Position numbers and translations under genes: made by a program
Origin: Acridotheres tristis
Taxonomy: Eukaryota; Chordata; Aves; Passeriformes; Sturnidae
Direction: 5' to 3'
Assembly: GCA_037013685.1 (NCBI GenBank)
Contig: CM072885.1
Coordinates: 29,643,876-29,707,875 of the forward strand
Length of the DNA: 64,000 nt
In this document: positions 28,665 to 42,400 of the stretch, one piece after another
Layout: the number at the start of each line of letters is the position of its first letter
Numbering within the stretch: position 1 is the stretch's first letter
The notes under the pieces: model-generated
What the model was told of the DNA's origin: nothing
Seen by the model: only the letters and a program-made list of their open reading frames with translations
Databases searched by the model: none

Positions 28665-31600
28665 AGGTTTGTACTGATTTTTAGCACACTTTATTTTAGA
28701 CTTGTGTACATCTAGAAGCATTTGCTGCATCCTGCATCAAAATGACATGCAGAAACCACGTAAGTAGATTTAACTTTTTGTTGTATTTTTAAGGAAAAGT
28801 GCAACAACATAGGTCAATCTATTCTCAGCTTGCAGTCTTTTAAATTATAGTGATAACCTCTCTGTTACTGACAGCAGTGTTAGCATTTGCCTCTTACTGT
28901 GTTGCCTGGAAGTCCTTGGCAGAAATCAGGATTCTGCCTGTCCAGATGCTGCAAACAGGATGCCATGAAGAAAATCAGTATTAACTGTGATTATTAAAGT
29001 CAGCTGTAACCAAAACCACTGCTTAAAGGAAAATTTTGGAAAATCTTAGACCCACAGTCAAACTAGCTGCTCTGGCTACTTTTGTGGTAATTGCTTAGTC
29101 TGTATCTTTGAAACCTTTAGTTGCTAACTCTGGCTTTGAATTGGAGCCTCTCTTCCTATTAAAATCTCAGGACAGAATCAACAGAAACAATGAAGGAGAT
29201 GAGGATGTTATTCTCCTTTATAAAGTATTAACTGCACAGAGAATATAGGTAGAGGCTGCACTAAAATATAAGCAAAAAACAGTTTTATATATTGCAGGCA
29301 GTAAACTGTCTACTTCTAAAAAATAATTTCTTTTTCTCTAGAAGCAGGAGGCTGTAAATGCAAACAAATGCTAAAACTACTACGAACAAAACAGGAAGAA
29401 CTAGGGGTAAAAATAATGGAGTAGTCTGTCTCTTACATAGCTAAACACCATCTTCCATTGGTGTACTTGCATAACCTCAAGCCTCTTTATTATTATGAAA
29501 TGAACAAAGATTATTTCCTTTACAAAGATGACAGCCAGAGTATTTCTGTATTACTACATAAAAGGTCCCTTTCCTTTACAAAATACCGTGACTCCAGTTA
29601 GCAAACAATAGAGGTTTTCTAAATCGTTACTCAACCTCACATGCAAAACAATAAAACTTGTGATAAATTGCTCTTGCTCCATAAGTCTCCCACAAATAAA
29701 TGTCTCTCGGCAATAAAGAAACATAATCACCCATCCCCTCCACTGAATTTCTGTTAGTTTTGCAGTATTTCTGTGCTACAATGAATCTAGAGCAGACTGG
29801 AGGTGAGGGCACGTAGTTCACAAAATATGAAACAAAATGCTTACAATTGTAAATTGCTCTGTACCCACAGTTACAAGAGACGTGTAGCAGCTTGCTGCTT
29901 TGCAGTAGGGGAGCTTACAACACGTATGCAAGATAATGAAAAAAACCCAAACATTAAACATTTTAACAACTAGATGTTGAGGCACCACCAATGATTTCCA
30001 CTGGAACATTTGAGCTAAGAACGTGCTTGAGAGCTTTCCTGAGCGAAAGCTGGAGAATTCAACTTCTTGCAGCATTTGTATTTCTCCTCATTTGAAAGCA
30101 CAGAGATGATCGTGACACTTCCCTCAGCTTCTTTAAATAGCTGATGTGTTCTAGATCTAAGCAAGTTAGAACATGCTTTTCTTTTCACTTAAAACTGCAA
30201 TATTTCACCTGTGTGCCTAAATACTTAAAAGAAAACCCCTTCTCTGCCTAACCTGAGAATAATTCATTGACACATTATTATATTTTATTAAATTACAGGA
30301 GGTACTTTGAGTATGTGATTAATCATGTACTTTATCTGATTGCATTTGCTCTCCTTTGACTTTTTAATCAAAAGGGGAAATAGATTAATCTGTGGTGAAA
30401 ATATGACACAAATACCACTCTGATTTACTTTCTAGAATCTATGATGAACTTTTTGTACCTAGGTTTTACAACTGTTGTGACTTATCTTCCTGGCACAGAG
30501 ATGTCATCATGTTTATGAACTCATGTTTTCTTTTTCTTGCCTCAGCTTCCGTTCTGGCTTTAGCTGAACAGTTTAATCTTGGACTTTCCCCATTGCTTCC
30601 TGAGTTAAATCGCTGTTGCTGAGAACTCTTTGCTGATCTCTTAACCTCTAGTATTCATGTTTCCTACATACTGCATAGTCATGATTAAAATCAGATATTT
30701 TCTTGGAAACATTTTAAGATAGTTGAAGTATTTTGGACTCTTGCCTGTTAGTAATCTTCCTACACAGAATGCTATAAATCAGTGTTTGGCCAGTTGAACT
30801 ATGATTATTGTTCATGTTATAGGTGATCTCAAATGTTCTCATTCTCAAATTACTGCATTTCTGTTGCAGCGGAGCTCCACATATACAGGGAAGAAACAGT
30901 ACAAAAGAAGTCACTGTTGTCCAGATTATGCAGGTTTTAAAACATTACCTGAAAGGACATGACTTTCACCAGTGAACAAAGCTGCAATGGTTCTCACACT
31001 CTTGGCCAGGTCAAAGCAGTTGCTTTATAAAAGCAGTTTTTAGCAGATGCTAAAATGTTAATTCAGTGCTTTACTTCTGCACTTCTAAGTAGCACATTTC
31101 AAATGCAAGTGACTACAACAATTAGATTTAATATATCATAAACAATGTTCTTTGTGTCTGAAAGTCAAAGACAAGATTTGGATGCTCTTGGTTTGTCATG
31201 TTGGAAAGCATAATAAATGTGCATATTTTCAGGTAATTTGTCTCTGAAAAGTTAAAAAAAACCCGAGTCTCACCTGTACCCAGTCATCTTCAGTCTTCCA
31301 AATAATTTCTAGAACATTTTAACATATTTTTTCTACAATAATTTTAGATATTATTGTCTCAGTGGTTGCTTCACTTGTCACTGGCTTCTACAGCAAAACT
31401 AGTTTGAGAAACCTGGGTTTCTCCTCTTTCACCACATCAGTTTGCTGCCCCTACAGCAATCCTCATGGAGCTCTTAGTGAGGCTCTTTGGGAGGTGCATT
31501 GCAGAAAGAGTCTAGGTCATGAGGAAGCCTGGAGAGGGTAATTCATTGCAGTGTCGGGGCAGGAATGAGAGACGAGCAGAAGAGGCACGTGAAGGAGGTA

Positions 31601-34600
31601 GGATTCCTTGAACTGGCACTGTCTTCTTAACACAGACTGATATCCTGAGAAATACCTCCAGTGGCTGGGGAGCAGCTGTGAAGAGGTGTGAAAAACTGCT
31701 CCAAGTTTCTATAAAACCTTCAGTGAAGGTGAGAAGTCACCATGTTTTTAGCAATTGATGTGGCTTCCAAAGGCAAGTTAATCACAGGCATTAAAATAGG
31801 TTACAAATTTATCCCCCACCCCAAAGCCTAAAAATTACAGCTAAAAAATACTTCCTTTTCTTGGGAATTTTCTTTTTTGTTTCCTTAGATGTTTTGACGC
31901 TGTTATTTCACTGATGCTGCTGTCACCTCACACTTTTTTCTTAATTGAAAAATGCACTGAAGGTGAAGCTAGATTTAAAGAAAGGCCTGTCAGTTAAACT
32001 TCTCTGGCTGTGGCATATTCAGAGTAAGTGGTTACCTGTACAGACTTCCCCAAGCTGCTCTTTCAGGCCTCCATCCCAGGTGAGGTGCCACTGCATGCAT
32101 AGTCTCCTCTAACCCAGTTCTGTCAAATTTGATTCAGGGGTTATTATTGGTTTTTAATCTAAAGGAAGTATTTAAATAATTTTGACAGAATAATGTTAGC
32201 AAGTAGCCAGACATTCAGTTCTGACAGAGACTAGAGCTAGGTAGGGGGATAAATATTTACAGCTAGAAGAAAGTTGCAGGCAGGTGAAAAAAGCCTGTGC
32301 ATGTCAGTCCTTTCACCTCATTAGCAGATGCCACAAATAGGTGGGCTAGTCTCATACAGACTAACAAAATCAGTCCTAACCCTTCAGTTACTGCTAACTC
32401 ATGTTTTTCAGCCAGTCAACAGCAGCTGATACTCAGGAACAAGTAGAAAAGAATGTTCCAAACATGAACAAGAATGTTACAAACAGTATCTGGGTTTTGG
32501 TGTAAAAGATGGAAGAGTGACAACAAAAAGAAGTCTGAACTTTCATTAACACACCACAAAGTGGAAAAATAAAAAAAAAAGGAAAGTATTCATTTAAGTT
32601 TCAACTTTTCATTTCAAGTAACAATACTTCTTAAAATGCAAAACACCAGCTCTGAATGAGAGTTGCAAAAATATGGGGCAAGTTAGTCTCTTAGGGTACA
32701 CATTTCCTAACTTTAATAAACCATGAAGAGACCGCTGCCTTATCTTATTGTCTTGGATTTCTCAATTTCCTTTTTCCATCAAATATGCTTCTGTTGTGGT
32801 CATGTGTCACCGATTTGGTAACTGCATTTGCTCTCTTTCAGACTAGTCTTGTATTGAGCAAACTTGAGTTAAATCCAGGTTGATCCATTCAAACTGTGGC
32901 TGTGCCAGAACTCAGTATTTTTAATTCCTAAAGTCGCTTATTAATTATTCTAATGTTTGGGATACTATTGAATTGATTCTGGTTTTATTATGCTGATACA
33001 ATGCAGTGTCACTCAGTCAAGAACAATATCAACAATGCTTTATATCAGGCTGTATTTTTGTTCACTGAGTAACACAGCAGCAAGAATCAGCCTCTATGAA
33101 TCAATTATATCTTAAGGGAAAATTACCTGGTTGACACAACATTTTTAAGGTAATTTTTCCATGCCTTACTTCTTCCAAAGGAAATACAGGGCTATACTTT
33201 AGAAATCATGTGATACATAGCAGGTGTGGTATTTGGTAACTTCCATTAAATAAGCAAGTACTCATAAAGAGCCTTTGCAAATATCTGAGTTTAGTCTCAG
33301 GAATCCTGTCATGCCATGCCCATAACAAAGGAGTTATGTATAAGTGTGCATTAGTTTTGCAGCTAATTCCAAGGCTGATGACAGCAAAACATATTAAAAT
33401 GTTTCCTTGTGGATCTCAACTATTTCATATGCTGAGCTGAATGACAGAAAGGGTACATACAGCTCAAAATATTTATTTCCTTGTAACTGGCCTTGGAAAA
33501 GAGTGCAATAATTGTTAGCAAGAACAGCAAACTCATCTTCATCATGAGTTTGGATAAGGAAAGATTTTACAGGAAGCTCTAAGAAAGAAGGAAAGGTAGT
33601 TTTCACAACAAAATATATTGTCAAAGACCATGCTTGTGTTGTATCTATTTATTGGAAGTAATTGAAAAAAACCAACCGTAACAGAAATGTAGTTTAAACA
33701 AATGAAAATCAAAAATCTACTCTGAAGTTGAAATATACCTGGTGGCTTATTTTCATGGAGAAGCAGTGATGAAAGCAAAAAAAACCCTCGTCAATATTTT
33801 TTGAGAAAAATACAATTTCCTAATGAAACATGTGATTTTTAGCATTTAAGTGAGGGGAAAATTAACTCTATGCTTTCAAAAGTGAAAATTAGCAAGATTT
33901 TTCGTGAATAGGAAAACTTAAACACCATGGTTTACTCTGAGCACTACAGCAGCTCTAGTTCCTGAATGTTTGTCCCAACAATACTTCTACTACCTTCTCA
34001 TATTTCTAACTTTCTTTCTTTCCCCCATTAAAGACTGCCTTTTTTTTCTTTTTGAGAGAAACTAGGCCAAACTCAATTTAATTTTTCACCAAACAGTTTA
34101 AATTATGAATTTTTTTTAAAGTTCTAGTATGATTATACAGAGATGATTTCTACATCCAGAAGCACATAGATGTAGGGAGCAGAGCACATATAATTCCCCT
34201 GGTTCTGTGAAAGAGCCATTGATGCTTCAGGCCATTGTCATTTTGGCTTTGGGCTTCATGGGGACCCTCATCAGCACTGCTGCTGAAAAGACTCAGACCT
34301 CCCCAGATCTGGATGGTTTGCTGAAGTCATGGCCTATCAGTAGAATAACCATCTGTCCACACCACACCTGTCCTGTGAGCTGCAGTAATGAAGAGTCACT
34401 GACTAGGACATTCCATGCCCATTACATTTTACTGTACTTGTACCAGATATGGCACTTTCAGGGTTTTCATTAATGGTTTGCACAATGGAATTAGCAGCAC
34501 TCATATCAGGTATGAAAAGGATGCAGTGCTTGGAAAAGCTGTAAGACCTCTGCAGACCATAGGATTTGAGTTCAGAAGGATGAACTGAAGAAAAAGAGAG

Positions 34601-34639
34601 GATGTATTACCAAAACAAGATGCACGTGGTCATTAAACA
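25256..34639. other. AT-rich intergenic DNA, no gene seen
   Basis: I found no supportable gene or complete mobile element. An A-rich tract is at 28632-28665. The longest open frames (about 120 codons) are domain-free. Confidence 0.55.
28632..28665. repeat. Poly-A tract
   Basis: Twenty A, one G, then thirteen A. It could be a retroposon tail, but the sequence before it matches no element I recognise. Confidence 0.9.
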
Positions 34640-35160
34640 AATGAAATGTGTTTCACTACGGACAAATCCAAAGCATAGCACTTGGGAATAACTGATTGAA
34701 CAAATATAACATGGGGAAGAATGGACACCAGTTCTAGAAATGGGATCAAAGATGGCAATCAGTCACAGAAGAACAATGCCACAAGTTTGCAAGAAAAATA
34801 AATATCATCCTCAGAAAGGGTCAGTAGAAGGACTTTGTTCAGATAAAGTACTGTCTTCAGTATGAAGCATTATTTCCAGGTGTGCTGGGAATCAAATGGT
34901 GAGAGAACAGAGGAAAACAAGGAGAGTTCCCTGAGCCTGGGAAACATGGAAAGGGCCAGGTTCTTTACCACCTACAAATGTGGTGTGGCTCTGGGGAGAC
35001 ATGATAATGGTCTTCAGATGTGTAAAAGGTGACTGCAGAGATCAGACAGAAGTGGATTTAAATTACAACAAAGGGAGAACCAGACTAATCTCTGCCAAGA
35101 ATGATTTAGTCATCTATGTCCTGAGAACAGAGGTTGAAATAGATGTCTTTTAAGAACTAC
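34640..35160 (+). mobile_element. Decayed CR1/L3-type LINE fragment
   Basis: Recognisable in order are a catagcacttggg-type segment, CTGAGCCTGGGAAACATGGA (the 'cctggagaagaggaggctgag' region of the family), GGGGAGACATGATAATGGTC with CTTCAGATGTGTAAAAGG, and TTTAAATTACAACAAAGGGA. This is the 3' half of the CR1/L3 consensus heavily mutated, with no intact frame. It is much older than the CR1 at 61.9 kb. Confidence 0.65.
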
Positions 35161-36313
35161 TTTGTTTTCTATGACTCCTTTAATGCAACCTTAAATAAAA
35201 CCTTTTAATTGCTCTAGAAGCAAAATACAAGCATTTCTGCACATTTAAAGCCTTCTTTTTCAGTGTATGTTTAAGCTAAACTGTTAATCTAATACTTCCC
35301 AACTGAAAATTCCTACCTCTAAATTAAAAAAAAAAAAAAAAAAGGAAAACATGTATGTAAGAAAAGGGAGAAAGGTAGAAAGTATAAATATGACTCTTCT
35401 TAGGAAAGAATTTTTTAATATAAAAAAAAATGAAGAGAGGAAATAGTAACAAGATGATTGTTCACAACATTCATGACTGTTAATGCCTAATAGCTGTATA
35501 TGAATATTATAGTAAAGACCTATAAGAACTTGCTTCAAGACAAAATAATCAACAAGATTTAGCAAAATAACCATTTCGTCCACCAACACAACATTTTAGG
35601 ATAAAATATTTACCTCATTCTTCAAAGTAACAGTTTTCCCCACTGATGATTTTTAGCTACGCAGTTAGATTAATTATTATAACTATTTTACTACCACCCA
35701 CCAAAGGAAGGAGACTGGATCCTTAGGCTTCCAATTAACCAGAACCTGTCTCTTTGGACTCCAGACTCGGTGTTCCCATTTATTTTTTTTTTTAATTCAC
35801 CTAGATAAAATTCTAACCAGGGTTTTAACTGAATTATGTTGAAATTCTGGGAAAATATTTTCTGGTATTGTCAAATTTGGCAGAAGAAAATAAGTTAAAG
35901 CCTTGTGTCAAACACTTTTCTTGTACAGAAAGAACATCTCTGTCACTGATTTCATTCATATGTGCACATGCACAGGAAGTCACAATCAGGCTTTTTGATT
36001 AGAGGAAGGATTGCACAGACAGTTTGGAATAAAGTCTGTGATCAGCCACAGACAATAAGAGTCTATTAGCAAAAAATATGCCTCAGTATGGACTCTGCCT
36101 TGCACCTTGTATGGTAGCATTCAATGATGGTCAACATCTGCACCTCATTTACACAGCTGTTATCTTATGAGAGAACCACCCCATAAGGGTATGTCATGCT
36201 TTGCAACTGTGAAGGACAGATTTTACAATATGATTTTGATAAACATTCAAGCTGGGCATTGAAACAATAGTCTGTAAGATGTACACAGTGGAAAATATGT
36301 TTAAGAGTCAGGT
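35161..36313. other. AT-rich intergenic DNA, no gene seen
   Basis: Only an A tract (35326-35343) stands out. No gene or recognised repeat otherwise. Confidence 0.55.
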
Positions 36314-36420
36314 GGAAGGAAGGAAGGAAGGAAGGAAGGAAGGAAGGAAGGAAGGAAGGAAGGAAGGAAGGAAGGAAGGAAGGAAGGAAGGAAGGAAGGA
36401 AGGAAGGAAGGAAGGAAGGA
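36314..36420 (+). repeat. Pure (GGAA)n microsatellite, about 27 copies
   Basis: 107 bp of uninterrupted GGAA on the + strand (TTCC on the - strand). The open frames across it encode repeated Lys-Glu-Gly-Arg or Ser-Phe-Leu-Pro, a product of the repeat and not genes. Confidence 0.98.
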
Positions 36421-38689
36421 CCACCAATATGGAGTTAATGGAGCTAGAATTTAAGACTTTCATATGCAGAAAAGAAAAAAAAAAGACTAATTGGCTGACC
36501 AAGTTCCTGTGTAACTTAAACCCCATAAATAAATTTAAAATTTCACTGTAACTATTTACTACATCTGAAATATGGAATATCTTCTTCAATAATATACTAT
36601 CATAAAGATCAGAAGCGGTACAGGAAGACCAAAGGTTAGTTATTTAATGTTTCATTTCCATTGGAAAGAAATTTATAAAATGAGAAAGACAAGAATATCG
36701 CGTACTGCCCACATATTTTTTTTATTTATAGGCCTGGAGAACAGTGAAATACTACACTTAAGAATGCATATGAAAGCCTATGTCAGCTCATCTCGGGAAA
36801 CTTTTACACTATTTGCCTCTATATTTAGGCACAGTATTAACACTATCTGATCATAGAAATTAATGAAAATTATTAGAAAAAAATTAAATATGAGAGCTCT
36901 TACCCTTTATCTTTAAACTTGGCTGGCATAAGCAACACTTGTTCAATTGTCAGAAGAAAACAGTTCTGTTAGTCTTCACCCTCTTGCAGCTTCAGTAGTT
37001 CTAAAGAAGGTAATATTTGTATTTGAGTATTTAAACAGAAAGATACATTTAAAATGTTTTACCTAGCACTAGGCATGAGAAAATATGAACTTGGGTCCCA
37101 TATTCCTGTGAGGAACATGCTGGCTCCACAGATATTCCCCACTGAATGAAGTCAAACCATAAAAAAGAAAAGCAGATCCCATCATCCTTTGTGTCTTCTC
37201 TTCCCATCAATGGCTCCCCTGAAGACACCAAGTACCTATTCAGCACAGCTGCAAGAACAGTTACCACTAACCAGAGGTTTGTGATCACAAATTTAGCAAA
37301 AGATACTCTTCCCAGAGCTGACGTTGATGAAAGATATGTGACCTTTCTTTATGCATTTCATGCTAAACAGCTTGTGTTGTTCAAAATTATCCTGGAAAGC
37401 TATTGACTTTGTACTGAAACAAATGAGGAAACTTCCCAGCCGGTTTGGATGTGGCAGCAGTAACACCCCAGTGTAGCAAAACCTCTCCACAGCAAGTTTC
37501 TTATCATGACATTAATGTGTGTTTGGAACCTGAGACCTTGCTTGGCTCAGAAGGATTACAGCTTCAAAGACAGTGGCTAGGGAGAACTGACTGAAGGAAA
37601 TCCAAATGCCTGCCCACTCAGATTTACACTTCCAATTATATTATCTGTTCGGCATTCCTCTGTGCCTAGCTTCTACATGATTATCCACAGATAGATAAAA
37701 GGCTAAATTAGTCATACAAGTTCTGATAAAGTTTAAAAGAATCACAGATTGGTTAATGCAGCTGCATACATGTTACAGGCACATAAAAACATGAATATCT
37801 GTAACTTCTACCACTGAAATATTATTTTAATAATTATATGGTCTAATACAGCAATGATCACCTACATATGGTAGTGTTTATCTATTTGTATGTATATAAC
37901 CATGAAACCTGATAAGACAATATTTTAAATTTCTTCAACCCTACATGCTTTAAAAATAAAAGTGTTTGCATAGTACTGTTAATTCTTTGGAGTAGAATCC
38001 TCCCTCTTTAATTCATTCAATAATAAGGAAAAAAACCCCTTGAAATAAGATGTTACAATATTGTACTGGCATGTCTTTCACTCTGAAAACTAATGTAACA
38101 CCTTACTATTCTTCAATACTTTTAGCTTGTGTATTTATGATTGTTTGGAAAGACTAACAGCTATACTTTAATATGCAAAGACTGTTTCCTCAATGCTGGG
38201 TCTAGATGCTCACATAGAAACCTATTAACTGAGGTATGCATCCAAAAATAGATCAACATAATCTACTACCATATCATCTTCATCAAAAGCAGCTGGAGCT
38301 TCAGACTTACTTAATTTTTTTTGCAAATGTAGCACTGAGTAAGAAAGTATTTTGTTTACCTGCAAAAACTTGTAGTGACTTCACACAGAGTCACACACAT
38401 TTCTCTTAATAACTGCAGGGTTTGGGGCTAAACCTTTGGTGAAAGTCTTTGACTATGAGCAACATACTACTATGTAAATACAAAATCCCTACAGCAATAA
38501 AAGGTATCTTGAAGTGCTATAAAATTTTGGAAAAAAGCATTTCTTTCTGCTGCATGTACTGAAAATTGTCATGAAAGACACAGCCAGGTAGCATGCAGCT
38601 GTACCACCTGTCTAGGAGTGAAAATGTTCATATATCATGAGGATCAGAAGCTGGGTCTGAGGCTATGCTTTTGCCAAGCTGGTCAAAGA
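36421..38689. other. AT-rich intergenic DNA, no gene seen
   Basis: I see nothing supportable. A short match to the CR1 start-of-tail motif at about 37,740 was judged too brief to call. Confidence 0.55.
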
Positions 38690-39137
38690 AGAAATGAGAC
38701 AGAAACATTTTGCCGCGAGGGAGGATGAACTAGAAGCTTATGGGAACCCCAAGACAGGCAGGCAGAGAACACCAGCACACCAGCAGCAGGGCAGTCCTGG
38801 ATGATAGGGTCACAGCTCACCAACAGACCCAGACACCTGGTGTTGAACCAGGTCCATGGTCCATCCAGGGGGTGCAGCCAGGTGCTCCTGCAGAAGAGCA
38901 CCAGGGCCAGGGCTGGCTATCACGTGAGTTCAAGGTTCAGTCAGGAAACAGGGCTGGATGCAAGGCTGTCTACAGTGTAGGCACAAGGGCCCACCAGGAA
39001 GGCAGCCAGCAAATCCACACTGCAAGAGACAGCTGGATGCAGATCCACGTACACAACCAAGCAAGCAATAATGGGATGTCCAGGAAAGGTGTGGGTGGGA
39101 GTTCCAAGGAAGCTGGGCAGGACAGCTACAGCCTGTA
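38690..39137. other. GC-rich patch in AT-rich DNA, possible old LTR or other repeat
   Basis: The stretch is rich in CAGG, CCAGG and GGTCCA words. On the + strand one frame of 132 codons (38740-39138) runs through it. The product is Gln/Gly/Ser-rich, has no domain, and does not resemble a known gene. The sharp composition change suggests an inserted repeat or a former LTR, but I could not match it to a family. Confidence 0.35.
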
Positions 39138-39460
39138 GAAAACACAGATTTCACTACTCATTTACCTACAGAGAGGGGTTTCTTACAGGAGCCAACTCTT
39201 AAGCAAAGGGCCAATATCCTGACTCTGATACTACCCTGTGCTTCTTCTTCCCATGTCTTGGAGGGGTTTTGTTACAACAGCAAAGGACTGACAGGACAAG
39301 AGGTATGCAGAGGTTTGGCCCATTCTGTGTTGTAAAGACCTTAAGGGCCATTGGGAATACGTGAATAATGAGCCTAAATGGGATTTGTGTCAGTCACAGG
39401 TAGTCTTACACTCAATGGTCCTTCAATTTTTGGGAAGATAGTCTACAACCATTTTGCAAT

Positions 39461-39498
39461 AAGATGATACACATGCAACAAGATTATACACATGCAGG
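39461..39498 (+). repeat. 19-bp imperfect tandem duplication
   Basis: Two adjacent units of the type AAGATGATACACATGCAAC differ at three positions. Confidence 0.75.
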
Positions 39499-42400
39499 AG
39501 AGAACTCAGCCTAGGGTGTACTGTAGGGACCCATGACAAGATCTCAATGGAAATTTAGTGAACAAAGTGATGATATGGTCTCTAGATGAGTTTCTAACAT
39601 CTCTGTGACTCCTAATAAGCCTACCTCCACCTCTCTCCTCACTTTTTCTTGTCAAGCCTTCCTATAGGTTCATTTCAAAACTTTTCATAAAATCTACAAA
39701 AAACTACACAGCAGTTTTTCTATACCATTAAGGTTTGGCAATGTGCCAGTCTGATCTGAGGACTAACGGTCCTGCACCTGAAGCAGAATGAAAGAATTGA
39801 AGCAGACAAAGAACAACAGAACAAAACATTACTTGCCTACATGTAGGGGAACTAGACGGAGAGGGGTGGAAAAGAAACACTGTCAGTTCTGTTAAAATGT
39901 TTGCATGGTTTTCCTTAGGTCAGTTATTCTCTCTACAGTGATACTGTCCTACAAATCTGTAAGAGGAAAAAATTCCAAATTTTTATGCTTTCTGAGATCA
40001 TTTTGGTCACAGTCAGGGTGACCAAGTTTCTATTTGACGACAAATGGTATTTGTTACATACAATTCCAACGATATTAAAACAAAGAATGTAAAGTTTGGG
40101 AGGGAAGGCATAAATGGTGGGTACGTCTAGTACACTGATATAATAATTAACCTACATTTCTTTCATCCTGTAGAATTTTTTTAATGTTATCTCAACAATT
40201 TTGTTTCTCTGTGAGACTTTTCCATTTCAGACTGTTAACCAGAAAATCATATCAAATTAGATCATAGCCATGAGGAATTCTGTAAACCAACATGACATTA
40301 AAAATGTCAGTGGCAATCAGAACAGAAAGGAACAAATTGTATATCATAATAGCATTCATTAGCCACAATTAACTCCAAAGTTCCACTAAAACCATATTTC
40401 TTTTTAAAAATATATTACCTATTTTGATATTAATTAGTGCACCTACTTAAAAATATTTAACAATATTGTATTTTAAATTATGTTAAATTTCTGATGAAGG
40501 GATTCTATTTCTTCCTGTACTTCCTTATTCATTAACAGAAGCCAGTATCACCTCCTTAAGCTTGTCTGTATGTACTTACCTGTGCAAGTCTGTATGTGGA
40601 ACAAAAAGGAGACTTTGTGATCTAGATTTTCTGTGTTTCTTAATTTCAGGTAGTGTCATTTATATGTTGCTCCACACATGTGCCAATCATGAGTTAAACT
40701 AAAAATCCCATTGTTATGCATTCTATACCTGCTAGCTATTTATAGAACCATCTGTATTTTAAAATTCTTTAGATAGTTTGTACAATTTAGTTACTTTTTG
40801 ATGTCATACCACAAGGAATATGTAGCGGCTCTTAGCATGGCATGTCAAAATCTGTGTCAAATTCCAGGGACGTTATTTCAACACACTCCATCACAAATAC
40901 AGCAACATGAAATCTATCAAATCTAGTTGTGCAAAAACTCTAGTACATGCACAAAGTCATGCACCTGAAGACTATTTGACTATTCAGATGAGTAAGTTTC
41001 AGTATCATGGCAACTGAGGTACCTGTGGGATACAAGAATATCCAAATGACCTGAATCATTTCAAAATCTGTTTTCAATCCAAAGAAGGTCATCAGAAGAA
41101 TGATGTAATAAGCACTTCCACAGCAGCAAGAGAATAAGTGCAGTCACTCTTTCCCTGCTGAATGCCATGACAAAACGTTTTATGGAATACCACAGGAGTA
41201 CAATAAACATCAAAAAAAGTGCATTTATATGCCAAATGACAGTAAGATTGTTAAAGTTAAATTTATATCTCTGTTAAAAGATTTATATATTTAACCAAAA
41301 AAAGCAAATTAATGGCTAAATGAAACATGAAGAGCTGTGCTGTTTATGGAATAATTCTAAGAGCAACATAAACTAGCTAATTACTTAAAGGATTTTAAAG
41401 CAAGTAATAACTGCAGATATTTCTGTAAATGTAAACTAGATTCTGCTTGTCATACTCCAAGCATGAACATTCAAAGAAACGCTGATTTAAAACATCATAT
41501 ACCAAGGGGAAATAAATGTATTGAACATATTTATGGTTCCACAACAAAATATTCCTACATTTTTAAAGAGGAAGACAATATTTACAGCTTCTTGTCATTT
41601 ATTTTGGACTCACAAACTATTCAATACCAAATTATATATTGGTATTATAAATTGTAGATTATTTAGGCTTAGATTTAATTACTCTAGTTACATACATATC
41701 TTTCTGAGCTCAGGAAACATTACCAACAGAGAGCTCCATGTCTCTCTCAGATCTATTACTACTCATATATTCAGACAAAATTTCCTCTGAATAACTGCAC
41801 TGCAAAATTGCCAGTTCAGCACACTGAAATGAATACTACTGTATTACTTTATTTAATAGTGAATCATTACTGTCAGTAAATAATTTAATGTGGACAGATT
41901 TTGATTTGCCCTATATGGCTGCCTAAGCATATTTCCATTCAGCTGCTTATAGCATTTTCAATGAGGTCAGTTATAATGCTGTGTCATACTTTCATTTCCT
42001 AAGTAAGGGGCGTCACACTGCTTGCCTGATACGCAGGCAAGAAAGTCAACCAGTTCTTCGTAGAAACAGGGCTGTCAATCATTTGGTGAAAGTGTGACTC
42101 AGCACCTCCTTAGTCTGTAAAAGTACTCTGCACATAAGAGATAAACAGGAGGGGGATGTCTTTACAAGTACATCAATTCTCTGGTATGTATATAAACAAA
42201 AAAGGCCTTACCACCATACAGGATTTATGTAATAATATTTTTCACTAATTTATTTCAAATCTTCTCTTCGCGTACAAGGAAGAGCATATAAACAAGGTTA
42301 TTTAACCATTCCTAATTTTTGCCAGGAATTGATCATTGAAGATTTCTTCAACTAAATTAAAGATGTCCAATTTATTAACCAAAAAACTGTACACAATTAG

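Noticed and set aside
28560..28665. Possible SINE or processed retroposon ending in poly-A
   Set aside because: No recognisable body, RNA polymerase III boxes or target duplication. SINEs are rare in birds.
36279..36589. Frames encoding repeated KEGR (+) or SFLP (-)
   Set aside because: They are direct translations of the GGAA microsatellite.
37735..37760. AGAATCACAGATTGGTT resembles the reverse complement of a CR1 3' end
   Set aside because: Only about 17 bp match and no further CR1 sequence follows.
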